Positions 8,061 through 16,760 of a DNA stretch of 64,000 bases are shown here, piece after piece. Made by a program: the position numbers and the translations under genes. This stretch comes from Gaetbulibacter sp. 4G1 (GTDB lineage Bacteria > Bacteroidota > Bacteroidia > Flavobacteriales > Flavobacteriaceae): positions 496,001 through 560,000 of the forward strand of contig NZ_MDVN01000022.1 of assembly GCF_002741945.1 (NCBI RefSeq), written 5' to 3'. The notes under the pieces were generated by a model. The model worked only from the letters and a program-made list of their open reading frames with translations, was not told the DNA's origin and made no database searches. How positions within the stretch are numbered: position 1 is the first letter of the stretch; each line of letters starts with the position of its first letter.

Positions 8061-10186
8061 TATTTATGTAGTTTTAATTGTATTCGCTTTCGCGGAATAT
8101 CAACCTCCAATACTTTTACAATAACTTGTTGGTGTAAACTAACATGCTCGTTTACATCTTTTACAAAACTGTCTGATAGATTGGATACGTGAATAAGTCC
8201 ACTTTCTTTAATACCAACATCTACAAAAGCACCAAAATTGGTGATGTTATTTACAATACCAGGAAGCAATTGCCCTTCACGTAAATCGCTAATTGTTTTT
8301 ATGTTTTGATTAAAAGTGAATACTTTAACTTGCTCTCTAATATCTAATCCTGGTTTTTCAAGTTCTTTAATAATATCTTGAAGCGTTGGCAAGCCAACTG
8401 AGCTTGTACAATATTTTTTTAAATCTATTTTTTTAAGCAACTCTTTATTAGCTATTAAATCTGAAACATTTCTACCCAAATCTTTAGTCATTTTTACAAC
8501 AATTTTATAGCTTTCAGGATGCACAGCAGAATCATCTAATGGGTTTTCGGCATTCTTAATTCTTAAAAACGCAGCACCTTGCTCAAAAGCTTTATCACCT
8601 AAACGTGGAACTTTTTTTATCTCTTTTCTTGAAGAGAATAGGCCATTTTCCTTTCGGTAATTAAAAATGTTCTCAGCAAGTTTTGGCCCAATACCAGACA
8701 CATAGCTTAATAAGCTCTTACTCGCCGTATTTATATTTACTCCAACTGCATTTACGCAATTCCCAACTACAGCATCTAGCGATTTTTGTAGTTTTGTTTG
8801 ATCAACATCATGTTGATATTGTCCTACGCCAATTGACTTAGCATCAATTTTTACTAACTCTGCTAGCGGATCTTGTAAACGACGACCTATAGAAACACTA
8901 CCGCGAACTGTTACATCATAATCAGGAAATTCTTCACGAGCAATTTTAGATGCCGAATATATACTTGCTCCTGCTTCACTAACCACAAATACCTGAATGT
9001 CATTTTTAAAATGAATCTTTCTAATTAAGGCTTCGGTTTCGCGAGATGCGGTTCCGTTACCAATAGCAATAGCTTCAATTTTATAAGCATCGGTAAGTGA
9101 GCTAATTTTTTTCATCGCACCAACACTATCGCTTTTTGGTGGATGTGGGTAAATAGTTTCGTTATATTTTAACTGCCCTTGTGCATCTAAACAAACCACT
9201 TTACAGCCTGTTCTAAACCCAGGATCGATGGCTAACACACGCTTTTCGCCCAAAGGAGATCCTAATAATAATTGTTTTAAGTTTTTTGCAAATACACTTA
9301 TGGCAGACTCATCAGCTTTGTCTTTTGCCTTTTGCATAGCTTCGTTACTTAACGATGGTAATAATAATCGTTTGTAAGCATCCTTTATAGCAAGCTTTAT
9401 TTGTTCAGCACAAACGTTATTAGATCGAATAATTTTATCTTCAATTTTTGAAAGAGCTCTATCATTATCTATTTCAATTTTCATCCGAATATAGCCTTCG
9501 TTTTCTGCTCTTAAAATAGCTAATAATCGGTGTGAAGGAATTCGGTTTAAAGATTCTTCCCAATCAAAATAATCTCTAAATTTTTGAGCTTTCTCATCAT
9601 CAGCTTTTGTTTTTACTACTTTAGTTGAAATCATTGCAAAACGCTCCAATTGATAGCGAATATTATTCCGAATATCTACACGTTCGTTAATCCATTCAGC
9701 AATAATATGTCGTGCCCCTTCTAAGACACCGTCAACCGATGTTACCTCGTTTTTTATATATTTAAAAGCTATGGATTCAACATCATTTGCATTTTGAGAC
9801 ATGATGATTTTTGCTAGTGGCTCCAATCCGTTTTGTCGTGCTTTTTCAGCTTTTGTTTTCCTACTTTTTTTATAGGGTAAGTATAAATCTTCAAGCACTG
9901 TTAAATTTTGAGTTGATTCTATTTTTTGTTTTAATTCCGATGTTAAAACTGATTGTTCTTCTAAAGCTTTTAAAATGGCCCCTTTACGTTTTTCTAAAGT
10001 TTCAAATTGCTCTTTAAATTTTACGATATCACTTATTTGAACCTCATCTAAATTACCTGTACGTTCTTTTCGGTACCTAGAAATAAACGGAACGGTACAA
10101 TCTTCATTTAATAATTCAACCGTATTTTTTACTGACTGCTCAGAGAGTTTAGTATTGGATATTATGAATTCTATTAGTTTAACCAT
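8060..10186 (-). CDS. tex: Tex family S1 RNA-binding transcription accessory protein
   Basis: A 708-residue cytosolic nucleic-acid-binding protein, full length for Tex. Visible parts in order: N-terminal helical Tex region (FISRYRKERTGNLDE near residue 35), YqgF/RNase-H-like fold (LAIDPGFRTGCKVVCLDAQG near 320), helix-hairpin-helix segments (LSYVSGIGPKLAENIFNYR near 500, then VPRLGDKAFEQ), and a C-terminal S1 domain (LPGIVNNITNFGAFVDVGIK near 640) that runs to the end. Tex-like proteins bind RNA and affect transcription and RNA turnover. The gene is transcribed alone, towards the shared terminator at 8029-8060. Confidence 0.95.
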   Translation of the reverse strand: MVKLIEFIISNTKLSEQSVKNTVELLNEDCTVPFISRYRKERTGNLDEVQISDIVKFKEQFETLEKRKGAILKALEEQSVLTSELKQKIESTQNLTVLEDLYLPYKKSRKTKAEKARQNGLEPLAKIIMSQNANDVESIAFKYIKNEVTSVDGVLEGARHIIAEWINERVDIRNNIRYQLERFAMISTKVVKTKADDEKAQKFRDYFDWEESLNRIPSHRLLAILRAENEGYIRMKIEIDNDRALSKIEDKIIRSNNVCAEQIKLAIKDAYKRLLLPSLSNEAMQKAKDKADESAISVFAKNLKQLLLGSPLGEKRVLAIDPGFRTGCKVVCLDAQGQLKYNETIYPHPPKSDSVGAMKKISSLTDAYKIEAIAIGNGTASRETEALIRKIHFKNDIQVFVVSEAGASIYSASKIAREEFPDYDVTVRGSVSIGRRLQDPLAELVKIDAKSIGVGQYQHDVDQTKLQKSLDAVVGNCVNAVGVNINTASKSLLSYVSGIGPKLAENIFNYRKENGLFSSRKEIKKVPRLGDKAFEQGAAFLRIKNAENPLDDSAVHPESYKIVVKMTKDLGRNVSDLIANKELLKKIDLKKYCTSSVGLPTLQDIIKELEKPGLDIREQVKVFTFNQNIKTISDLREGQLLPGIVNNITNFGAFVDVGIKESGLIHVSNLSDSFVKDVNEHVSLHQQVIVKVLEVDIPRKRIQLKLHK

Positions 10187-10329
10187 TTACTATATAATTA
10201 TGAAAAAACGAATGTAATTAACTTCAGATACTTTTTGTAAACTAATTCACTTTTTATTTAGACGTATAATTAACCGTTTTAAATCCCGTTAACATTAAAC
10301 CCACTTTCTCTCATTGCAAAACTATTAGT

Positions 10330-10692
10330 ATGAAAAATATACGCTTTACTTTTTTAGCTTTATTAATTTGCAATCTTTCTTTTTCTCAAGAAAAGAGAAC
10401 CGATTCAATCAAAAAAAGCAACATAAAAAAGGTTGATACAACTTCTACCATACTCAAAACAAGTTTATTTAAAATGCACCCTAATCCTGCAAAAGACAAA
10501 TTATTTATTTTAGGAACAAATAGAATTAAAAGTATTGAATTAATCAATATTTTAGGAAAGCAAGTAGCAACCTATCATTTTAATAAAAGTATTATAAAAA
10601 TTGATGTTTCTGAACTTAAAAAGGACATTTATATTATAAAAGTAATTGATGAAAACGACAAGGTGGAAACTAAAAGATTAGTTATTGAGTAA
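10330..10692 (+). CDS. Small secreted protein consisting mainly of a T9SS type A sorting domain
   Basis: A 120-residue protein with an N-terminal signal peptide (FTFLALLICNLSFSQ), a short Lys/Ser/Thr-rich linker, and then a C-terminal type A sorting domain. The hallmark is visible: MHPNPAKDKLFI (PNPA motif), IKSIELINILGKQV, and the last strand YIIKVIDENDKVETKRLVIE. Such domains direct proteins through the type IX secretion system to the outer surface. Here almost no cargo precedes the signal. It may be a minimal secreted peptide, a remnant of a larger protein, or an adaptor. It stands alone, divergent from tex and convergent with the large gene at 10728-13148. Confidence 0.8.
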   Translation: MKNIRFTFLALLICNLSFSQEKRTDSIKKSNIKKVDTTSTILKTSLFKMHPNPAKDKLFILGTNRIKSIELINILGKQVATYHFNKSIIKIDVSELKKDIYIIKVIDENDKVETKRLVIE

Positions 10693-10727
10693 AATTAGAC
10701 TAAAACATATGTTAGGACAATTAAACC

Positions 10728-13148
10728 CTAACCTTTATTGAATAGTATTGTTTTGGTTTCGGATAGAAATTTACCATCTCCTGTTACTCCTTCAATAAAC
10801 AGTTTAATGTTATTATTATAAGGATTATATATGGTAAAATTTAAATTATTGCTTGTGTCAATTGTACAATTTGGAATCCAATCTATAACACCGTATTCCT
10901 TAAAAAAATCATCAGTATAAGTATTATACTTAGGTACATAGAATTTTCTTTTTTTTGAAAACGATAAAGGAAAACTATATTCTCTAAATGATTTTCCTTC
11001 TTTCGTACTAGAAAAGGTATTTGAAGTGTATATCCTTATTGCTCCAGAGTAACCTGCTCTCATACCCTCTCCAAATCCATGCCTGTTAACTGCTATATAA
11101 TCTACTGTGCTCATATCAAAATTTATTAAAAATTCATAACTTGATAATCTCATATCGTTTAAATATACTATTGGTCCGCTAGATGCTACACCTAATTTAG
11201 AGCTACTATTAGATGCTCTTATTATAAAATTCCCTCCTTGATCTATAGCAAAATAACCTGGTATGTATGTACTTATATAATTTGCTAATGACAAATTCAT
11301 TGCCCTTATTTTATCATCGAAAAGGTAAACCCTGTTAAATGAGCTTCCTTTAAGCATATCTATTTTAGTTTGTCTTAAATCCGTTTTTACTACTACCTCA
11401 TTTAACTGTTGTGTTTCATCAAGATTAATAGCAAAGGGGGTTGTTGCTGTATATTTGGTAAAAGACAGCCCTTTTGGTTTAAGTGTTCTTTCATACTTAT
11501 TAAACTCTGGTATTGCAGAAGGGTAGAACTGCATATACAAATTTGGCTTAACCATTCTTCCTTTTCTATTTAATATACCAAGACTCAAAGTTTCATCCTC
11601 ATTAGGATAAAAACCGCTTTTAAAAAAACTATCTTCATTGTTAGGAAGATCTACTAAAAACCCTTCATTATTTTCTAATGGATATATTATAAAATGGTTT
11701 TGATTACTACTATTTCTGTTTGCCTTTATTGCTATACCATCTTCAAAAGCAAAACTATTAGTAGGTTTATTATTAAAAATATTATTCCAATTGTAACTAC
11801 TCCAACCTTGAGTGATTAACAAATTATCTAAGTCATACTTTTTTTTGCGATCAATCTTAGTAAAATAGTATGTTGCATTTTCTATATATCCATTAACATA
11901 AGGTTGTAGATAAGTATACGATATAATATTATGATGCCTTTGGTAAGATTTTGTTTCGTTTGTAAGCACAGATATACTTAAGTTAGGCTTGCTTTCAGCC
12001 AATTTTAAGTTATTTAAAGGGATTTTAATTGTTAAAGAGTCTTTTAATTTGGTTAAACTTGGCTTTCCTAACTGAATGAAATGAATGCCTTCATAGTTGA
12101 AAAATAAGCGCTCTAGTATTGGTGCATTATTTTCATCAAAAAGTGTGAAAATATTAATTCCAGAAAACAGCTCATCATTATTGATGGCCTTAATTAGGCT
12201 TTCCGAATTGAATTTAACGTCTATTACTTTAATAATTTTTCCGTTATGAATAACTAATTTAAAAGGTTTCCCTTTAATATCTTTTAGAGTTTTTTTATTT
12301 GTGTCAAATTCTACAACTAATTTCCCTTTTAAATCGTTAACAGTAATCGAAACTCCCTTAGGTTTAATATCATCAATTATAAATGTAAATTTCTTATTTA
12401 AATAATTAAGCTCTACCGTATATTGCTGGTTTAAAATTGGGGTAAATAAAAAACGTCCTATTCCTAATGCGTTTGTTTTAAATGTAGTTATTGTCTGTTT
12501 ATTATTATCTAAAATAACACCTTCCAAATTTGAAGCTCCAAAGCCTTCAGCATTTTTTACTATAACACCTACATTTGTTTTAACTTCGTTTACAAAATAA
12601 CCACCTTCTGGTAAAAATTGTGCGTCTAAATTATTTTCAACAACTTTACCTCTAACTGTTAATTCAACTTCTGGATCTATAACTTTAAAAGTTTCAACAA
12701 AAGTGTTACGCTCGTCAAAGTTTCTCATCCAATTTGTGTAGGCCTTAAATGTATAATTACCAGACGTAAAAAGGCTATCTATATTAAACACATTGTTAGC
12801 AAATCCATCTTTTACTTTAATCAATTTACTTTTAACAACTTTATTTGTACTATCTGTAATTACACAATATAAATTCTTTGTTAGTAAGGAAGGCTTCTTT
12901 AAATCTTTATTAAAAACATAACCACTAAACCCTAACATTTCACCTTTTATGTAAGTGCTTTTATTTAAATGACAATAAGCAATTTCTCTATAAGCTGTAG
13001 AATAATCTTGAAATGCATTTATAGCTTTATCAAAGCTTTTTTCTTGAGCTTTTAAATTGGTTTGAAATGATAAAAAAACGAATACAGTAAATACAAATTT
13101 CAAGGTATAACTTAACGTTTTTGAATTAAATAGGTAGTTTAATCTCAT
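10728..13148 (-). CDS. Exported MG2/plug-like surface protein of unknown function
   Basis: An 806-residue protein with a signal peptide (VFTVFVFLSFQTNLKAQ, residues about 18-35). The N-terminal third resembles the macroglobulin-like strand domains of Bacteroidota envelope proteins: residues about 60-75 read HLNKSTYIKGEMLGFSGYVF and then come repeated beta domains (LPEGGYFVNEVKTNVGVIV). Near residue 657 a stretch resembles a TonB-receptor plug: GPIVYLNDMRL, then MSTVDYIAVNRHGFGEGMRA and GAIRIYTSN. No 22-strand barrel follows, so it is not a normal TonB receptor. Related proteins are common and uncharacterised in this family of bacteria. It may sit at the outer membrane and interact with another complex; that is inference. 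Confidence 0.75.
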   Translation of the reverse strand: MRLNYLFNSKTLSYTLKFVFTVFVFLSFQTNLKAQEKSFDKAINAFQDYSTAYREIAYCHLNKSTYIKGEMLGFSGYVFNKDLKKPSLLTKNLYCVITDSTNKVVKSKLIKVKDGFANNVFNIDSLFTSGNYTFKAYTNWMRNFDERNTFVETFKVIDPEVELTVRGKVVENNLDAQFLPEGGYFVNEVKTNVGVIVKNAEGFGASNLEGVILDNNKQTITTFKTNALGIGRFLFTPILNQQYTVELNYLNKKFTFIIDDIKPKGVSITVNDLKGKLVVEFDTNKKTLKDIKGKPFKLVIHNGKIIKVIDVKFNSESLIKAINNDELFSGINIFTLFDENNAPILERLFFNYEGIHFIQLGKPSLTKLKDSLTIKIPLNNLKLAESKPNLSISVLTNETKSYQRHHNIISYTYLQPYVNGYIENATYYFTKIDRKKKYDLDNLLITQGWSSYNWNNIFNNKPTNSFAFEDGIAIKANRNSSNQNHFIIYPLENNEGFLVDLPNNEDSFFKSGFYPNEDETLSLGILNRKGRMVKPNLYMQFYPSAIPEFNKYERTLKPKGLSFTKYTATTPFAINLDETQQLNEVVVKTDLRQTKIDMLKGSSFNRVYLFDDKIRAMNLSLANYISTYIPGYFAIDQGGNFIIRASNSSSKLGVASSGPIVYLNDMRLSSYEFLINFDMSTVDYIAVNRHGFGEGMRAGYSGAIRIYTSNTFSSTKEGKSFREYSFPLSFSKKRKFYVPKYNTYTDDFFKEYGVIDWIPNCTIDTSNNLNFTIYNPYNNNIKLFIEGVTGDGKFLSETKTILFNKG

Positions 13149-13281
13149 ACTTTATGGGTTAGCTTTTGTAATACAAAACGCCCAAAAATAATGCCAGAAA
13201 TTAGCACATAATTAGTCTTTTCATTTCTCCAGAATATTAAATTTATTACTTGGACAAAAACTTATGCTATCTTTTTATTAT

Positions 13282-13443
13282 TTAGGCAACTTTTTGAAGT
13301 AAATCAAAGCAAGGACATTTTTTGCATCGCTTACTTTCTCCCTTTTTAAACTTTTTACAGCAACTTGTTTTTACTTTTTTAGGATTCTCTATTCCTAATT
13401 TTTGTAATTTCTTTATTGTCTTTTTTTTCTTCTTTTTGCCCAA
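13282..13443 (-). CDS. Small Cys/Lys-rich protein (53 aa), TTG start
   Basis: An open frame of 53 codons with a possible TTG start at 13443. The product begins MGKKKKKKTIKKLQKLGI, and its second half reads KTSCCKKFKKGESKRCKKCP followed by CFDLL. Five cysteines in the CC...CxxCPC pattern with many Lys suggest a metal-binding or nucleic-acid-contacting mini-protein. No stop interrupts the frame, and an in-frame TGA lies five codons upstream of the start, so the ORF is bounded. The opposite strand gives only a hydrophobic low-complexity frame here. It lies 74 bp downstream of the ferritin gene on the same strand. The start is uncertain because no ATG or GTG is available. Reality as a gene is likely from its composition but not proven. 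Confidence 0.55.
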   Translation of the reverse strand: MGKKKKKKTIKKLQKLGIENPKKVKTSCCKKFKKGESKRCKKCPCFDLLQKVA

Positions 13444-13517
13444 AACAGAGTATAAAAATCAATTCTTGAGCAAAAATACATTATTTTTATTAAATCTAAA
13501 TAAGAATAACTACAAAA

Positions 13518-14036
13518 TTATTGTGGATTATCCATTGATGCAGAAGTAACCGTTAGGTTTTCAATATCTCTATCAAATAAATATAGTCCTCCTTTATCAT
13601 CGCCAATAAGATTTATTTTGTCTAATATAGTACGAGCAACAGCCTCTTCCTCTATTTGTTCAGACACATACCATTGTAAAAAATTATGCGTAGCATAGTC
13701 TTTTTCTTGAAGACTAATGTGTACTAACTCATTTATACTTTCAGAAACAAATACTTCATGTTCAAATAATTTTTCGAACATTTCTTTAAACGATTTAAAA
13801 GTAACATTTGGAGCTTTTAATTGAGATATTTTTGCATGCCCGCCACGTTCATTAACAAATTTTATAAGCTTTAACATGTGTTCGCGCTCCTCATCAGATT
13901 GAGCGTACATAAAATTAGATACACCTTCCAATCCTTTTACCTCAGCCCAACATGCCATAGCTAAATATATTTGAGAAGATTCTGCTTCAATTCTTATTTG
14001 ATTATTTAATGCCTTTTCTATGGTTTTTGATAACAT
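13518..14036 (-). CDS. Ferritin (non-haem, FtnA-like)
   Basis: A 172-residue four-helix-bundle protein that stores iron as ferric mineral in the cytosol. The di-iron ferroxidase ligands are in place: Glu in the first helix (NNQIRIEAESSQIYLAMACW), the EEREHMLKL motif of the second, Glu in FEHEVFVSE, and the Gln/Glu run YVSEQIEEEAVA. Length and motifs are those of prokaryotic FtnA, not bacterioferritin: there is no haem-binding Met pattern. The gene is followed on the same strand by a Cys/Lys-rich mini-protein. A run of small same-strand genes (124-aa membrane protein, metG) lies upstream, with 30 bp to the 124-aa gene. Confidence 0.95.
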   Translation of the reverse strand: MLSKTIEKALNNQIRIEAESSQIYLAMACWAEVKGLEGVSNFMYAQSDEEREHMLKLIKFVNERGGHAKISQLKAPNVTFKSFKEMFEKLFEHEVFVSESINELVHISLQEKDYATHNFLQWYVSEQIEEEAVARTILDKINLIGDDKGGLYLFDRDIENLTVTSASMDNPQ

Positions 14037-14066
14037 GATTTCCTTTTTTGTAAAGTTATAATAATT

Positions 14067-14441
14067 TTAATTCGCAAAGTAATTCTTAAGCATAAACTCA
14101 GCTGAAGCATAACTTCCACGTATGTCTCTTATTTCACTTAAATACTTCTGTGCCATTCTTCTTTCATTATAAAGAGCAATTCCCCCTGAAAAAGAACTAA
14201 ATATAATAAGAATTAAAGTAATTACATTCCATTTATTTTCTGACTTTTTAATATTCAAATCGGGAATTTTTCTAACATAGCTTAAAACAAAATCATCATC
14301 AATGTTTGCAATTAAGAAAGATTTAATTTCTCTATTATATTTAGCAAACAACTCAATTTCAATCATATCTGCCTTTGTTTTTATTAAACGTTCAGCTTGT
14401 GCTTGAATATCGACTATTTGTCTAATAATATTTTTGCTCAT
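14067..14441 (-). CDS. Small single-pass membrane protein, unknown function
   Basis: A 124-residue protein that I do not recognise. Residues 1-65 are charged and helical (IVDIQAQAERLIKTKADMIE), and a single membrane segment follows at about 71-90 (WNVITLILIIFSSFSGGIAL). The short C-terminal part is again polar. Its ATG (14439-14441) directly abuts the stop of metG (14442-14444), so it is almost certainly in the metG transcript and translated by coupling. Ferritin follows 30 bp on. The position gives no hint of function. Similar small proteins of unknown role behind metG could be checked across flavobacteria. Confidence 0.65.
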   Translation of the reverse strand: MSKNIIRQIVDIQAQAERLIKTKADMIEIELFAKYNREIKSFLIANIDDDFVLSYVRKIPDLNIKKSENKWNVITLILIIFSSFSGGIALYNERRMAQKYLSEIRDIRGSYASAEFMLKNYFAN

Positions 14442-16526
14442 CTAACTTATCTGTAGTCCATTACTAGTATTGGCATTATCTGGATTTACAAATACTAATT
14501 TTCCATCAGGAGTTTCGGTCATTAAAATCATGCCTTCACTCTCCACTCCTCGTAAAGCTCGTGGTGCTAAATTTACAAGAACTGTTACTTTTTTACCAAT
14601 AACTTCTTCAGCGGTAAAACTCTCTGCAATACCCGAAACAATCGTTCTAATATCAATACCAGTATCTACTTTAAGCTTTAAAAGTTTTTTAGTTTTTGGC
14701 ATTTTTTCGGCTTCTAAAATAGTGCCTACACGAATATCTAGTTTAGTAAAATCTTCAAAAGTAATAGTGTCTTTTTGAGGTTCAACAACGGCATTAGCAA
14801 TTTCGTTTGCTTTTTTACTAGCTTCTAATTTATCTAATTGCGCTTGAATTGTAGCATCTTCAATTTTAGAAAAAAGCAATTCTGCTTTTCCTATTTGGTG
14901 ACCTGCTGGAATCAGAATGTCTTTTGATTTGATATCGTTCCAAGAGTTCTCGATACTATTCTCTTGTACCGAATCACTCGAGCCTATATTAAGAATGTTT
15001 TTTAATTTATTAGATGTAAACGGTAAAAATGGTTCGCTTAATGTTGTTAAAGCTGATGCTATTTGTAATGCAACATACATAATGGTTTTGGTTCGATCTT
15101 CATCAACTTTAATAACTTTCCAAGGCTCTTCATCGGCTAAATATTTATTACCTAATCTAGCCAAATTCATAAGCTCTTGTCCAGCTTCTCTAAAACGGTA
15201 ACGTTCAATGGAGCTAGTAATCACATCTGGATATGCTTTTACAGCAGCTAAGGTGTCTTCGTCTACTTGAGATAGCTCATATACATTAGGCACAACACCT
15301 CCATAATACTTGTTAGTCAATACCACCACACGATTAATAAAATTGCCAAAAATGGCAACTAACTCGTTGTTATTTCTTGCTTGAAAGTCTTTCCAAGTAA
15401 AATCGTTATCCTTTGTTTCTGGGGCATTAGCTGTTAAAGCATAACGCAATACATCTTGCTGGTTTGGGAAATTTTGCAAATATTCTGGTAACCAAACCGC
15501 CCAATTTTTAGAGGTTGACAGTTTATTCCCTTCTAAATTTAAAAACTCATTGGCTGGTACATTTTCAGGTAAAACATAAGAACCTTCACTTTTTAACATA
15601 GCGGGGAAAATAATACAGTGAAATACAATATTATCTTTTCCTATAAAGTGTACCAATTTGGTGTCTTTGTCTTTCCAATAAGGCTCCCAATTTTTACCTT
15701 CTCTAGCCGCCCATTCTTTAGTTGAAGATATGTAACCTATTGGCGCATCAAACCAAACATAAAGTACCTTACCTTCTCCTCCTTCTGCTGGCACTGGAAT
15801 TCCCCAGTCTAAATCTCGAGTAACCGCTCGTGGCCTCAACCCATCATCAATCCAAGATTTACATTGACCATATACATTAGGTTTCCAATCTTTTTTATGC
15901 CCTTTTAAAATCCATTCTTTTAAAAATGCTTCGTGTTTATCTAAAGGTAAAAACCAATGTTTTGTTTGTTTTAAAGAAGGAGCGTTACCTGTTATAGCCG
16001 ATTTAGGGTTTATTAAATCGGTTGCATTATGACTTGTTCCACAATTTTCACATTGATCGCCATAACTCTCTTCATTTCCGCATTTAGGGCAAGTTCCTAT
16101 TACAAAACGATCTGCTAAAAACTGATTAGCTTCTTCATCGTATAATTGCTCTGTTGTCTCTTCTACAAATTCACCTTTGTCATTTAAAATTGTAAAGAAT
16201 TCTGAAGCTGTATCATGATGAATCTTGGCTGATGTACGCGAATAATTATCGAAAGTAATTCCAAATTCTTCAAAAGAGTTTTTAATTATTGTATGATATT
16301 TATCCACAATATCCTGCGGAGAAACGCCTTCGTTTTTTGCTTTGATAGTAATGGGTACACCATGTTCGTCACTCCCACAAACAAAAAGCACATCTTCTCC
16401 TGTTAAACGTAAATAGCGTGCATAAATATCAGCTGGCACATAAACCCCTGCTAAATGACCTATATGAATTGGTCCATTAGTATAAGGAAGTGCAGCTGTA
16501 ATTGTATATCGTTTTGGTTTGTTCAT
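14442..16526 (-). CDS. metG: Methionyl-tRNA synthetase
   Basis: A 694-residue cytosolic enzyme that charges tRNA-Met. Class I signatures are visible: the HIGH motif as [13 protein letters not shown] at residues about 14-26; the zinc-binding insertion CPKCG...CENCG (near 145-165); and the KMSKS site in the variant form [13 protein letters not shown] (near 335). The C-terminal 110 residues form the tRNA-binding (EMAP/Trbp111-like) domain, [20 protein letters not shown], used for dimerisation. Length and domain order are normal for Bacteroidota MetRS. The gene is the first of a probable run metG, 124-aa protein, ferritin. The leader region carries a REP-like inverted repeat at 16549-16594. Confidence 0.97.
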   Translation of the reverse strand: MNKPKRYTITAALPYTNGPIHIGHLAGVYVPADIYARYLRLTGEDVLFVCGSDEHGVPITIKAKNEGVSPQDIVDKYHTIIKNSFEEFGITFDNYSRTSAKIHHDTASEFFTILNDKGEFVEETTEQLYDEEANQFLADRFVIGTCPKCGNEESYGDQCENCGTSHNATDLINPKSAITGNAPSLKQTKHWFLPLDKHEAFLKEWILKGHKKDWKPNVYGQCKSWIDDGLRPRAVTRDLDWGIPVPAEGGEGKVLYVWFDAPIGYISSTKEWAAREGKNWEPYWKDKDTKLVHFIGKDNIVFHCIIFPAMLKSEGSYVLPENVPANEFLNLEGNKLSTSKNWAVWLPEYLQNFPNQQDVLRYALTANAPETKDNDFTWKDFQARNNNELVAIFGNFINRVVVLTNKYYGGVVPNVYELSQVDEDTLAAVKAYPDVITSSIERYRFREAGQELMNLARLGNKYLADEEPWKVIKVDEDRTKTIMYVALQIASALTTLSEPFLPFTSNKLKNILNIGSSDSVQENSIENSWNDIKSKDILIPAGHQIGKAELLFSKIEDATIQAQLDKLEASKKANEIANAVVEPQKDTITFEDFTKLDIRVGTILEAEKMPKTKKLLKLKVDTGIDIRTIVSGIAESFTAEEVIGKKVTVLVNLAPRALRGVESEGMILMTETPDGKLVFVNPDNANTSNGLQIS

Positions 16527-16548
16527 CTTTTTATAAACTGTTGTCAGG

Positions 16549-16594
16549 TCGAGCGCAGTCGAGACCTAAATAAAAACCTCTCGACTGCGCTCGA
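16549..16594. repeat. REP-like inverted repeat (16-bp arms)
   Basis: Perfect arms TCGAGCGCAGTCGAGA (16549-16564) and TCTCGACTGCGCTCGA (16579-16594) with a 14-nt loop. GC-rich against an AT-rich background. Further decayed words follow to about 16710: GTCATTGCTAGGAGTAAAGT and CCACGCTTCGCTCGGAATGA. The 16527-16745 gap therefore holds a cluster of dispersed repeat units and no gene. Confidence 0.75.
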
Positions 16595-16760
16595 GGAGAC
16601 AAATTATACGTCATTGCTAGGAGTAAAGTGATGAAGTAATTTTAAAATTAAAATTCCAAACAAACAGATTCCCACGCTTCGCTCGGAATGACGAGTTATT
16701 TTGAAGCCGTAAAAGTACGCATTTTGACTCCGATTTAGAAAAAAAATGTACATTTACATT

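Noticed and set aside
13322-13549. 75-codon plus-strand frame rich in Phe and Leu
   Set aside because: It is the opposite strand of the Lys-rich 53-residue frame and overlaps the end of ferritin; the minus-strand product has a real-looking Cys pattern, this one is low complexity.
14470-15201. Two plus-strand frames of 94-102 codons inside metG
   Set aside because: Both lie fully within the conserved metG coding region on the other strand.
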